Shown: positions 27,533 through 37,134 of the stretch, in pieces
How positions within the stretch are numbered: position 1 is the first letter of the stretch
Layout of the letters: every line of letters begins with the position of its first letter
NCBI GenBank assembly: GCA_045106955.1
Contig: JBGCFO010000008.1
Location: 1 to 57,027 of the forward strand
Direction: 5' to 3'
Source: JBGCFO01 sp045106955
GTDB taxonomy: Bacteria > Pseudomonadota > Alphaproteobacteria > Rickettsiales > Rickettsiaceae
Length of the DNA stretch: 57,027 bases
The notes under the pieces: model-generated
The model's input: only the letters and a program-made list of their open reading frames with translations
What the model was told of the DNA's origin: nothing
Databases searched by the model: none
Program-made: the position numbers and the translations under genes

Positions 27533-28741
27533 TTACATTACTTTATTTGGTAATTGTACGACATTTCCAACTTCACGAGATATATGAAACGGCTTTAAAT
27601 TAAATTCATGAACCATGGCAATTGCGTGGTTTAATATTTCCGTTTTTACAGCCTCATAATCTAGCCATACAGTTGTTGTCACAAAACAATAAATTTCGAC
27701 AGGAAGTGCTCCATAATCATTTGGATCTAAATCGCGAACCATACATAAAAACTCCTCTTTATATATAGATTCATTATTTTTTAAATACATTACTAGATAT
27801 TCTTTAAATAATGTAATATTGGTAATAACAATTTTTTTACTGTTAAGATTATCAATAATTTCACTAATATATTGTATTTTCTTTTTAAGTTTATTTTGCA
27901 AATTTTTATCGCAAAAACATATGCTTTGATTATCGATATATATACTGCTTTTAATTCTACGGGCGCCAGATTCTGACATGCCACGCCAATTTTTAATGTT
28001 GTAAGTGATCAGTATATAGGTGGGCACTGTAAATACAGTATTATCAAAAGCTCTAATTTTTACTACAGTAATTGAGATTTCTTCTACTACTCCTTCAGCT
28101 CCAAGCTTTGGTATCACAATCCAATCACCAATTCTTACAACATCTTGCAATGTAACTTGCAAACCTGCTGTCAAACTTAATACTGCATCTTTAAAAATAA
28201 ATGTTAACAAAGCTGTTGCAGCACCCAAGCTTGTTAAAAGAGATGTAATAGATAAATGAAATAAGCTAGATATGATAATACCAGCAGCATAAATTATAAT
28301 CAAAACTTTCACAATTTGCATATGCAAGCTGATCGGGACTCTTTGCGCCTTTGCTTTAATACGATATACCGAAGAAATGATATTAGTAACAGCAATCAGA
28401 AAGAATGAAATTGAAACAGTGAGATATGTCATTAATATAGTGTCAGAAGCGCGTAAAAAAGCTTTATGCACAATTTTCGTATCTTGAAATATATTAAGCC
28501 AAAACACAAAATACACGCATATAAAACAATTTAATGAATGATTAAATATCTTGAAACGGTCTAATATAATATTATACCTAGGATTATTTTTTTGAACAGA
28601 TTCTCTAGTAAAACGAAAAATTAGCTTTTTAATAATGAAATAATATATTGGAAATATAAATATCATCGATATAAATAATACTGATGCATGATGCAATTTG
28701 TCATATCTCTCGATAAACTGCCATATATTAGTTAAAAACAA
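27533..28741 (-). CDS. MscS-family mechanosensitive ion channel
   Basis: A 402-residue membrane protein with about five helices in the first 190 residues, the pore-lining helix around LLTSLGAATALLTFIFKDAVLS, then the MscS beta domain (LQDVVRIGDWIVIP, GVVEEISITVVKIRAFDNTVFTVPT). The C-terminal part resembles the YbdG/MscM-like branch more than short MscS. It would release solutes on osmotic downshock. Monocistronic by layout. Confidence 0.88.
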   Translation of the reverse strand: MFLTNIWQFIERYDKLHHASVLFISMIFIFPIYYFIIKKLIFRFTRESVQKNNPRYNIILDRFKIFNHSLNCFICVYFVFWLNIFQDTKIVHKAFLRASDTILMTYLTVSISFFLIAVTNIISSVYRIKAKAQRVPISLHMQIVKVLIIIYAAGIIISSLFHLSITSLLTSLGAATALLTFIFKDAVLSLTAGLQVTLQDVVRIGDWIVIPKLGAEGVVEEISITVVKIRAFDNTVFTVPTYILITYNIKNWRGMSESGARRIKSSIYIDNQSICFCDKNLQNKLKKKIQYISEIIDNLNSKKIVITNITLFKEYLVMYLKNNESIYKEEFLCMVRDLDPNDYGALPVEIYCFVTTTVWLDYEAVKTEILNHAIAMVHEFNLKPFHISREVGNVVQLPNKVM

Positions 28742-28998
28742 CTTTCACTCTCAATGATCAAATAAATAACTGCAAAAATATTAGCATATTTTATTTACGC
28801 ATCAAAGATAAAACAAAATTTGCACTTAATGCAATGTCAAAATTAAATCATATTAGAGATATTTTTAACATTCTAAATGAATCATTTTATAAGAGAATTA
28901 AGCCTTTAGAGTCTATTAATTTGCTTAAAACTATGTTACATTGAATCTAATTAAGGTTAAATACTACTCAATTAGTATAGTTTTTGTGAACAAAATTT

Positions 28999-30366
28999 AT
29001 GATTGAACAGAAGAAATACGTATATTTCAAAACTTATGGCTGTCAGATGAACGTGTATGATTCTATCAAAATGGGTGACTTGCTGGCACCATTTGGGTTT
29101 GATACAACAGAAAGTCTTACAATTGCTGATATAGTAATCTTGAACACGTGTCACATTAGAGAAAAAGCTGCAGAAAAGATGTACTCAGAGCTTGGTCGTA
29201 TAAATAAAATTCAAAACCAAAGAAAGTCTGAGAGTTTAAGTAAAGCAATCATTATCGTAGCAGGTTGTACTGGACAAGCAGAGGGAGAGGAGATTTTTGC
29301 TAGAGCTCCTATGGTAGACATAGTAGTTGGACCTCAATCATATGATAAATTGCCAAGTTTAATTGCTCAAATTGCCAGAGATAATAAACATCTTATTGAT
29401 CTTGATTTTGTACACGAGGAAAAATTTGATAAACTTCCAGAAGAGGTATCATCTCAAGGTGTTAGTGCTGTTGTCTCTGTTCAAGAAGGATGTAACAAAT
29501 TTTGCACTTTTTGCGTTGTACCATATACTAGGGGAGCTGAATTTTCTAGACCATTAGAGCAGATATATCGTGAAACATTATCTCTTGTATCTAATGGCGC
29601 TCAGGAGATTAATTTATTAGGTCAGAACGTCAATGCTTATCATGGTAAGGATCATGATGGAAATGAATGCGATTTAGCTGATTTAATCTCATATTTAGCT
29701 CAAATACCAAACTTGAAACGTATTAAATATACTACGTCTCACCCACGCGATATGAATCAAAAATTAATAGATTTGCATGGTTCAGAACCAAAACTTATGC
29801 CATTTATTCATTTGCCTATACAATCTGGTTCAAATAAAATCTTAAAAACAATGAATCGTAAGCATAGTAGGCAGGAATATTTAGATTTAATTGGCGCGTT
29901 TAGAGAAAAAAGAAAAGATGTAGTATTTTCTTCTGATTTTATCGTGGGCTTTCCAGGGGAAACTGATGAAGATTTTCAAGATACTTTAGATTTGGTAAAA
30001 CAAGTTCACTATGGTCAGTGCTATAGCTTTAAATATAGCCCAAGACCAGGCACTCCAGCTGCAAATAAAACTCAAGTGCCAGAATCGATTAAATCTGAAC
30101 GTTTATCAATATTACAAAATGAATTAATGAAGCAGCAATTAGAGACAAATAAAAATACTATTGGCAAACTTTTGCCTGTGATGTTTGATAGAAAAGGCAA
30201 ATTTCCTGGTCAAATTATTGGCAAAACTCCATATATGCAGTCAGTACATATTACAGATCATTATGGACATTTACTTGGTAAAATTGCAGATATTAAAATT
30301 ACTCAAGCATTTCCTACAAGTTTATCTGGTCTTACAATATCTGAGATGCTTAAGTCTGCTTCGTAG
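28999..30366 (+). CDS. miaB: tRNA-2-methylthio-N6-dimethylallyladenosine synthase MiaB
   Basis: A 455-residue radical-SAM methylthiotransferase that converts i6A37 to ms2i6A37 in tRNAs reading UNN codons. The N-terminal domain carries the auxiliary cluster cysteines Cys15, Cys51 and Cys90; the radical-SAM motif is CNKFCTFC (Cys165, 169, 172); the C-terminal TRAM domain covers about 385-450. The start KYVYFKTYGCQMNVYDS is diagnostic of MiaB rather than MtaB or RimO. Followed by the class A PBP gene 11 bases later. Confidence 0.97.
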   Translation: MIEQKKYVYFKTYGCQMNVYDSIKMGDLLAPFGFDTTESLTIADIVILNTCHIREKAAEKMYSELGRINKIQNQRKSESLSKAIIIVAGCTGQAEGEEIFARAPMVDIVVGPQSYDKLPSLIAQIARDNKHLIDLDFVHEEKFDKLPEEVSSQGVSAVVSVQEGCNKFCTFCVVPYTRGAEFSRPLEQIYRETLSLVSNGAQEINLLGQNVNAYHGKDHDGNECDLADLISYLAQIPNLKRIKYTTSHPRDMNQKLIDLHGSEPKLMPFIHLPIQSGSNKILKTMNRKHSRQEYLDLIGAFREKRKDVVFSSDFIVGFPGETDEDFQDTLDLVKQVHYGQCYSFKYSPRPGTPAANKTQVPESIKSERLSILQNELMKQQLETNKNTIGKLLPVMFDRKGKFPGQIIGKTPYMQSVHITDHYGHLLGKIADIKITQAFPTSLSGLTISEMLKSAS

Positions 30367-30377
30367 AATTTTAAGTA

Positions 30378-32498
30378 ATGACAAAATTCATACTATATAT
30401 TGCATACTTTATACTATTATTGTTGTGCAGTTTTGTATTGCTTGTCGTTGGAGTGGTTTATTATTACTCTAAGAATTTACCAGATTATTCTGATTTATTA
30501 AGTTACAAGCCACCATCAGTTACAAGAATTTACTCTAGATATGGAACATTGATCGGTGAGTATGCTAGAGAAAATAGAGTTTTTATTCCCATTAGCGCAA
30601 TACCACAATCTTTAATTAATGCATTTATTGCAGCTGAGGATAAAAATTTTTATCATCACCCAGGCGTTGATATCTTAGGTATTACTCGTTCTTTGTTTCA
30701 TGCCCTTCATCAATTAATGCATAATCGTAGAGTAGGTAGTGGATCAACAATTACTCAGCAAGTTGTCAAGAATTTCTTATTAACCCCAACGCGCTCATTT
30801 GAAAGAAAGGTTAAAGAGATAATTCTAGCTTATCGTATATCCAATAGTTTAACAAAAGATCAGGTTCTAGAATTATATTTAAATCAGACATTTTTTGGCA
30901 AAAACTCCTATGGAGTTGCTACCGCAGCATTGAGCTATTTCAATAAATCATTGGATGAGCTTAATGTGGCTGAAACGGCATTTCTCGCTGGTCTTCCAAA
31001 GGCCCCGTCTTTATTCAATCCTATTCGTAATTATGATCGCTCCAAAGAAAGGAGGGATTATGTCATTAATCGCATGCATGAAGATGGATATATTACAAAT
31101 TTAGTTGCTCAAGAATCAATTGATCAGCCCATTATTTTAAACAAACGTAATGAAGTTAATAACTCTTATGGCAAATACTATGCAGAACATGTACGTAAAG
31201 AAGTAATTAATCTATTTGGCGAAGATTCATTTTACCAAGATGGAATGACGATTATCACAAATCTTGATGATGACATACAAAAAGCAGCTAAAGATAGTTT
31301 AGTTATAGGAATTGATAATTACAGCAAATCTCACCCAGATAAATCTAATTATGCTAACCACTTAAATGGAGCCATTATGGTAGTTAATCCCACGACAGGT
31401 CAGGTATATGCAATGCAAGGAGGGAGAGATTTTAACGATAGCAAATTTAATAGGGCAACGCAAGCATTGCGTCAACCAGGATCATTAATAAAAAGCTTTA
31501 TTTATCTTGCAGCTCTAGAGAATTCTATTTCACCCAATACAATATTAACCGATGAAAGAATTGAGATTGAACAGGCTCCGCATCTACCACTATGGATACC
31601 TAAGAACTTTTACAATGATTTTTTAGGAGATATTACTATGCGCACTGGATTAGAAAAATCTCGTAATATTATCCCTATTAAACTAACTCAAGCAGTTGGA
31701 TTAAGCAAGATAATGGAAATTTTTAAAAGATTTGGTATTAATTCATCTCCAAAACCACTCTATTCAGTTGCTTTGGGGGCTTTAGAAACTACCTTAGAAA
31801 GGATGATGCGCGCATATTCTATATGCGCTCATTCTGGATATAATGTTAATTTAAAATATATTGCATTCATTAAAGATAGAAACGGTAAAACAATATATTG
31901 TAATAAAAATACAAAATGCATCGGTTGCACAGTTGATGATATCGATATATCGGATACAGTTTTTCCTCAATTGCTGAGAAAAGCAAGCCATAGTATTACT
32001 GATGAAGCTAGTAATTATCAACTGACATCTATGTTAACGGGCGCAGTTAAAAGAGGTACGGGACAACGTGCTAAAATATTAAGCAAGGTTATAGCTGGTA
32101 AAACTGGAACAACAAATGACAGTATGGATTCTTGGTTTATTGGATTTACTCCATTGCTTGTAGTTGGCACTTATATTGGATATGATATTCCAAAAACATT
32201 AGGTCAAAACGCAAGCGGTGCTACTATTGCTTTACCGATCTTTGTAGATGTAATGAAGAAAATTTACCGAGATACTCCATCCATTCCTTTTATTGTTCCA
32301 GATTCCATCAAATTACTACCAATAGATAAAAATACTGGAATAATTACCTTTGAAGAAAGTAATCCCGACATTATCATTGAAGCTTTTAAAGCTCAAAACA
32401 TCCCATCAATAAATAATATTTCAAATGAACCGGATTATCGAGATGATAATATAATTAAATCTAATAAACACCCCATAGAATTTAATGCTATGTATTGA
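30378..32498 (+). CDS. mrcA: Penicillin-binding protein 1A (bifunctional transglycosylase/transpeptidase)
   Basis: A 706-residue class A PBP that polymerises and cross-links peptidoglycan. An N-terminal membrane anchor (about 5-30) is followed by the glycosyltransferase domain with catalytic Glu87 in AAEDKNFYHHPGVD and GSTITQQVVKN. The transpeptidase domain has the SxxK motif in RQPGSLIKSF, the SxN region and KTG in AGKTGTTND. Together with murD and RlpA in this window it argues for a real peptidoglycan wall. Its transcript ends at the hairpin 32794-32836. Confidence 0.95.
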   Translation: MTKFILYIAYFILLLLCSFVLLVVGVVYYYSKNLPDYSDLLSYKPPSVTRIYSRYGTLIGEYARENRVFIPISAIPQSLINAFIAAEDKNFYHHPGVDILGITRSLFHALHQLMHNRRVGSGSTITQQVVKNFLLTPTRSFERKVKEIILAYRISNSLTKDQVLELYLNQTFFGKNSYGVATAALSYFNKSLDELNVAETAFLAGLPKAPSLFNPIRNYDRSKERRDYVINRMHEDGYITNLVAQESIDQPIILNKRNEVNNSYGKYYAEHVRKEVINLFGEDSFYQDGMTIITNLDDDIQKAAKDSLVIGIDNYSKSHPDKSNYANHLNGAIMVVNPTTGQVYAMQGGRDFNDSKFNRATQALRQPGSLIKSFIYLAALENSISPNTILTDERIEIEQAPHLPLWIPKNFYNDFLGDITMRTGLEKSRNIIPIKLTQAVGLSKIMEIFKRFGINSSPKPLYSVALGALETTLERMMRAYSICAHSGYNVNLKYIAFIKDRNGKTIYCNKNTKCIGCTVDDIDISDTVFPQLLRKASHSITDEASNYQLTSMLTGAVKRGTGQRAKILSKVIAGKTGTTNDSMDSWFIGFTPLLVVGTYIGYDIPKTLGQNASGATIALPIFVDVMKKIYRDTPSIPFIVPDSIKLLPIDKNTGIITFEESNPDIIIEAFKAQNIPSINNISNEPDYRDDNIIKSNKHPIEFNAMY

Positions 32499-32928
32499 AG
32501 ATCAAGTCAGTCAACAAAGCTATAAAGACACGCGCAATTGCATTAACATTTCATTAGCAACTCTGTACGTTCATTGGCGTTATGTACCGCAATAGTTTTA
32601 GTATTACCTGATTTTACCAAGTATTTATCAAGTAAATAATGTTACTCTATATGATGATTATCTTTGATAGAAATAGTAATAAAAAATTATTGAATGAAAT
32701 TATTTGTGTAACTGGTCACTGGGGTGATCTAGCATTTATTGCTCGGCTCTTCTTTGCTCTTTGTCTTGCTATTTCTTTGGACGGATAAATCCAAAAACAA
32801 TCAACAAGAAAATCATATTCTCTTGTTGATTGTTTTAAGGTTATTTATACTGTTTTACGAAATCTATCTAATAAGATGTTCTTCACAAACAAATCAGTAT
32901 CTAATTGTATTGAGATGAAATAATCAAA
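32499..32928. other. Gene-free stretch between the PBP1A gene and groEL
   Basis: 430 bases between convergent genes. The terminator hairpin at 32794-32836 is the only clear element. A short open run before it (around 32700-32787) has stops nearby and no recognisable product. Confidence 0.5.
32794..32836. terminator. Bidirectional hairpin between mrcA and groEL
   Basis: A perfect 16-bp inverted repeat (32794-32809 against 32821-32836) with an 11-base loop. The outer arm bases are A on one side and T on the other, giving short T-runs for transcripts from both directions, as expected between convergent operons. Confidence 0.78.
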
Positions 32929-34578
32929 TTAGAATCCCATTCCACCCATTCCTGCTCCATGAGGAGGTATCATTTCTTCTTTATCTTTTTTTGGCGCTTC
33001 TACAATAGCAACTTCAGTTGTAAGCAATAATCCAGCTACAGAAGATGCATCTTGCAATGCTGTACGCACTACTTTGGTAGGATCAAGAATGCCAGATTTG
33101 GTCATGTCTACATACTGCATTTTTTGAGCGTCAAAACCAAAATTAACATCATTTTGATTGCTATTCAATTTTGCAACAACCTCGGCTCCGTCTATGCCAG
33201 CATTGGTTGCAATTTGTCTTACTGGAGCTTCTAAAGCGCGCTTGAGTATTCCAATGCCAATTTTCTGATCGTCATTAGAACATTTCGCTTCTGCTTTATC
33301 AAGGATTTTAGATGAATAAAATAATGCAACACCTCCACCAGGTACTACTCCTTCTTCTACAGCAGCTCTAGTTGCATTTAAAGCATCTTCAACTCTATCT
33401 TTCTTTTCCTTTACTTCAACTTCAGTTGAGCCGCCAACTTTTAACACTGCAACACCGCCTGAAAGTTTAGCAAGGCGCTCTTGGAATTTTTCTTTATCAT
33501 AATCAGATGTAGCGGCGCTGATTTGATTACGGATTTGTGAAACGCGTGCTTCAATATCAGTTTTATTACCAGATCCATTTACAATTGTTGTATGATCTTT
33601 AGTAATTAATACTCTTTGTGCAGAACCAAGTTGAGATAAGTCAATATTTTCTATTTTCATACCAAGATCCTCTGAAATCACTTCTGCTGCAGTTAATATC
33701 GATATATCAGTTAACATTTCTTTTTTTCTATCGCCAAACCCAGGAGCTTTTACTGCTGCGACTTTCAATGTACCGCGTAGTTTGTTCACAACTAATGTAG
33801 ACAAAGCTTCTCCTTCTACTTCATCTGCTATTACTAAAAGCGGTCTACCTGATTGTACAATTGCTTCAAGCAATTTTAACATTGTTTGTAATACAGATAG
33901 TTTTTTATCAACAACTAGTATAAATGGGTTTTCTAGCTCTGTTGTCATTTTTTCAGAATTAGTTACAAAATATGGCGATAGATAACCTCTATCAAATCTC
34001 ATACCTTCAACTACATCTAAATCAGAATTGATATTTTTAGATTCTTCTACAGTAATCACACCATCTCTACCAACTTTCTCCATTGCATCTGCGATTTGAT
34101 TTCCTATATATTCATCGCCATTAGAAGAAATTTTTCCAACTTGCGCAACTTCTACTTTATTACCAACGTCCTTACTGATTGATTTTAGATGATTCACAAT
34201 ATGTTCTACCCCTAAATCAATACCACGTTTTAAATCGGTTGGATTACATCCAGATGTAACGTGCTTTGCTCCTTCTTGAGCAATAGATTGTGCTAATACT
34301 GTAGCAGTAGTAGTTCCATCTCCGACAATATCATTGGTTTTATTTGGCACAGCCATAACCATTTGCGCTCCAAGATTTTTCCACTTATCTTCCAGCTCTA
34401 CAGATTTTGCAACTGTTACACCATCTTTAGTAACTCTAGGACCGCCAAAACTTTGCTCAATAATTACATTGCGACCTTTCGGGCCAAGAGTAACTTTTAC
34501 AGCATCAGCAAGCACATTAATTCCTTGCAATACTTTGTTGCGAGCTTCATCTTTATACAACATTTCCTTTACAGACAT
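32929..34578 (-). CDS. groEL: 60-kDa chaperonin GroEL
   Basis: A 549-residue GroEL that folds proteins in ATP-driven double rings. Recognised from VTLGPKGRNVIIEQSFG, VGDGTTTATVLAQ, VVEGMRFDRGYLSPYF and VEEGVVPGGGVAL; it ends in the short GAGMGGMGF tail. A good ribosome site (AGGAG) precedes the ATG. It follows groES by 54 bases. Confidence 0.99.
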   Translation of the reverse strand: MSVKEMLYKDEARNKVLQGINVLADAVKVTLGPKGRNVIIEQSFGGPRVTKDGVTVAKSVELEDKWKNLGAQMVMAVPNKTNDIVGDGTTTATVLAQSIAQEGAKHVTSGCNPTDLKRGIDLGVEHIVNHLKSISKDVGNKVEVAQVGKISSNGDEYIGNQIADAMEKVGRDGVITVEESKNINSDLDVVEGMRFDRGYLSPYFVTNSEKMTTELENPFILVVDKKLSVLQTMLKLLEAIVQSGRPLLVIADEVEGEALSTLVVNKLRGTLKVAAVKAPGFGDRKKEMLTDISILTAAEVISEDLGMKIENIDLSQLGSAQRVLITKDHTTIVNGSGNKTDIEARVSQIRNQISAATSDYDKEKFQERLAKLSGGVAVLKVGGSTEVEVKEKKDRVEDALNATRAAVEEGVVPGGGVALFYSSKILDKAEAKCSNDDQKIGIGILKRALEAPVRQIATNAGIDGAEVVAKLNSNQNDVNFGFDAQKMQYVDMTKSGILDPTKVVRTALQDASSVAGLLLTTEVAIVEAPKKDKEEMIPPHGAGMGGMGF

Positions 34579-34632
34579 GATTATTTTCTCCTATATTTAT
34601 TTAAATTTAATTAATATTTTTATCTTATGAGT

Positions 34633-34917
34633 TTATTGAATTATTCCTATAATGTCAGACTCCTTGAGTACTATAAATTTTTTATCATCTAGTTTAACTT
34701 CGTTACCGGACCATTGAGCAAATAAAACGGTAAAGCCAACTTTAACATCCAAAGGAATAGTTTTTCCATCTGAGGTTTTTGAACCAGTCCCAACAGCCAC
34801 TACCTTACCTCGTAAAGGTTTTTCCTTTGCATTATCCGGAATGATAATACCACCAGATGTTTGGGTTTCTTCTATAGGTTCTATTAAAACCTTATCATGT
34901 AATGGTTTAAAATCCAT
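34633..34917 (-). CDS. groES: 10-kDa co-chaperonin GroES
   Basis: A 94-residue GroES lid of the chaperonin. Core motifs LHDKVLIEPIEE, the mobile loop SGGIIIPDNAKEKP and VLFAQWSGNEVKLDDKKFIVLKESDI are visible. A perfect AGGAGG ribosome site lies 6 bases before the ATG. First gene of the groES-groEL operon. Confidence 0.98.
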   Translation of the reverse strand: MDFKPLHDKVLIEPIEETQTSGGIIIPDNAKEKPLRGKVVAVGTGSKTSDGKTIPLDVKVGFTVLFAQWSGNEVKLDDKKFIVLKESDIIGIIQ

Positions 34918-34959
34918 TGCCAGCCTCCTAATTAAAATAATTTATAAGTTATATATCTT

Positions 34960-34990
34960 ATATATACATAAGAAAAAAATCTTCAAGGGG
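34960..34990 (-). promoter_or_regulatory. Heat-shock (sigma32/RpoH-type) promoter of groES-groEL
   Basis: On the minus strand CCCCTTGAA (34982-34990) is a near-perfect RpoH -35 element; an AT-rich -10 region (TGTATATAT) follows after 13 bases. No CIRCE (HrcA) inverted repeat was found in the leader, which fits RpoH control. Confidence 0.6.
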
Positions 34991-35111
34991 ATAAATGAAA
35001 AAAAATAGATTTTATTCAATTCTTCTTTAATATTAAACCATTACAAATCGTATCCTTTCTGTTACTAATAATTAAGCTATTAAACTTGCAAAAGTACGAC
35101 TAATGATATGA

Positions 35112-35330
35112 CTAATTACGATGCATAATTCTGCCTTTAGTGAGATCATAAGGGCTTATTTCAATCTTAACTTCATCGCCTACGATGATTCTGATACGAT
35201 TTTTGCGCATTCTACCAGAGGTATATGCAGTAATAATATGATCATTTTCTAACTGCACCTTAAATTGAGTATTGCCTAGTGCTTCTATAACAGTAGCGGT
35301 AAATTCTACTAATTCCTCTTTGTCGGACAT
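35112..35330 (-). CDS. infA: Translation initiation factor IF-1
   Basis: A 72-residue OB-fold protein, recognised from VEFTATVIEALGNTQFKV, ITAYTSGRMRKNRIRI and the DLTKGRIMHRN end. Binds the 30S A site during initiation. Monocistronic by layout, 131 bases from dusB on the opposite strand. Confidence 0.97.
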   Translation of the reverse strand: MSDKEELVEFTATVIEALGNTQFKVQLENDHIITAYTSGRMRKNRIRIIVGDEVKIEISPYDLTKGRIMHRN

Positions 35331-35460
35331 ATAATAATTTTATAGTAAATTTTATTAATTATTTTGGTAAATTAAATGCTATTTAAAGTAAATATTTTGC
35401 CTAATAGGTTATATATGATACACTGGTTTTTCATAAAATGATAGAGATTTATATTTAATA

Positions 35461-36426
35461 ATGTCTATATTTATAGGCAATGTTGAGGTTGAACATAATG
35501 TGATATTAGCTCCAATGTCAGGAGTAACCGACTTGCCATTTAGAAAATTAGTAAAAAAATTTTGCAATGATATTTTAGTTGTATCAGAGATGATAGCGAG
35601 CAGAGCAATGATAGAAGAAACTAAAAAATCTATGCAAAAATGCGCTATCTTATCTAACGATAAAAGTGCATGCGTGCAAATCGCAGGATGCGATCCAGAA
35701 ATAGTCGCTATTGCAGCTAAAATGAATGAGGATATGGGCGCTAAAATCATTGATTTAAATTTTGGATGTCCAGCAAAAAAAATCGTTAATAATTATGCTG
35801 GATCGGCATTGATGAGAGATGAAAAATTGGCGGCTAAAATTATAGAATCAGCCGTAAAGGCTGTTAAAGTGCCAGTTACATTAAAAATGCGAGTAGGGTG
35901 GGATGATTCCTCAAAAAATGCACCTAAACTTGCTAAAATTGCTCAAGATGTTGGTGTGCAAATGATTACTGTCCATGGTAGAACTAGATGTCAATTTTAT
36001 TCCGGTAAATCCGATTGGAAATTTATAAGACAAGTGAAAGAATCTGTAGACATACCAGTTATTGCCAATGGAGATGTTAAATGTATTGAATCTGCTAAGG
36101 AATGCTTGTCTCAATCTGGGGCCGATGGCATCATGATAGGTAGAGGGATTTATGGAAAGCCATGGCTTATTAAGCATATCATCCACTATCTCAAAACTAG
36201 AGAAATTCTTGATCAACCAACACGCCAAGAAAGATTAAACATTATTTTAGAACATTATAATTCAATGCTTGATTATTATGGAGCTGAGGCCGGAATACGA
36301 ATGGCAAGAAAACATCTATGTTGGTATAGCAATGGATTATCTCATTCAAATGAATTTCGTAAAAATATCAACTTTACATCAGATCCAAATCAAGTTATTG
36401 AGTACATCTATTCTAGCTTTGCTTAA
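35461..36426 (+). CDS. dusB: tRNA-dihydrouridine synthase (DusB-like)
   Basis: A 321-residue FMN-dependent TIM-barrel enzyme that reduces uridines in the tRNA D-loop. Seen: LAPMSGVTDLPFR (17-28), the catalytic Cys103 in FGCPAKKIVNNYAGSALM, VKMRVGWDD-like strand, TVHGRTR and ANGDV. DusB assignment rests on the GCPAKK motif and length. Convergent with lipB, 13 bases apart. Confidence 0.94.
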   Translation: MSIFIGNVEVEHNVILAPMSGVTDLPFRKLVKKFCNDILVVSEMIASRAMIEETKKSMQKCAILSNDKSACVQIAGCDPEIVAIAAKMNEDMGAKIIDLNFGCPAKKIVNNYAGSALMRDEKLAAKIIESAVKAVKVPVTLKMRVGWDDSSKNAPKLAKIAQDVGVQMITVHGRTRCQFYSGKSDWKFIRQVKESVDIPVIANGDVKCIESAKECLSQSGADGIMIGRGIYGKPWLIKHIIHYLKTREILDQPTRQERLNIILEHYNSMLDYYGAEAGIRMARKHLCWYSNGLSHSNEFRKNINFTSDPNQVIEYIYSSFA

Positions 36427-36439
36427 AAAATATCAAGAA

Positions 36440-37066
36440 TCAATTGAATATTTTGTAAAATGTCGCCTTTAATACCAAATCAAACTCTGCAAATGCGACA
36501 TTCACTCCTAATTGCTTCAAAGATATGTTTTTGACATTGCGAATACCGCATGGAATGATATGATTAAATTTACTGAGATCATTGTCAATATTAACAGCAA
36601 TGCCATGATATGTGACCCATTTTCTTACTCTAATACCTATTGAAGCAATCTTTGATTCATTGTTATCAGAATCTATAGTCCAGATACCAATATGGTCATT
36701 TCTTGTATAAGCCTTGATAGAAAAATGCGATAGAGTTTGAATAATCCAATATTGAAGCATATTTATGTACAATTTTAAATCTTTTTTTCTATTAGGTTTT
36801 AATAGATTTAAAATTGGATATATTATTCGCTGCCCTGGTCCATGGTAAGTAACTTTTCCACCTCTGCCAGTATGAACAATATTAATATCATCTGAAAGCA
36901 AATCTGAAACTGTATAACCGCTGCCAGCTGTGTACACATCTTGATGCTCTAATAAATATATTACTTCCTCTGCATCATCATTAATTACTCGCTCCACCAT
37001 CCCTTCCATAGTTAGAAGCATTTGTGCATATTCAACGTAATGTTCTAATGTAATCCATCTGGGCAT
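36440..37066 (-). CDS. lipB: Octanoyl-[ACP]:protein N-octanoyltransferase LipB
   Basis: A 208-residue LipB that moves octanoyl groups from ACP to lipoyl domains, the first step in lipoate cofactor synthesis. Seen: GRGGKVTYHGPGQRIIYPI, the catalytic Lys region KIASIGIRVRKWVTYHG, and the catalytic Cys in IIPCGIRN. lipA is not in the window. Confidence 0.95.
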   Translation of the reverse strand: MPRWITLEHYVEYAQMLLTMEGMVERVINDDAEEVIYLLEHQDVYTAGSGYTVSDLLSDDINIVHTGRGGKVTYHGPGQRIIYPILNLLKPNRKKDLKLYINMLQYWIIQTLSHFSIKAYTRNDHIGIWTIDSDNNESKIASIGIRVRKWVTYHGIAVNIDNDLSKFNHIIPCGIRNVKNISLKQLGVNVAFAEFDLVLKATFYKIFN

Positions 37067-37134
37067 AAACTGAGTTAAACTTAAATATATAATTTACAAC
37101 GTCATTTTTATTTGATAAACATACCATTATTTAG

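Noticed and set aside
34918..35111. CIRCE/HrcA operator upstream of groES
   Set aside because: No inverted repeat of the TTAGCACTC-N9-GAGTGCTAA type is present; an RpoH-like -35 element is.
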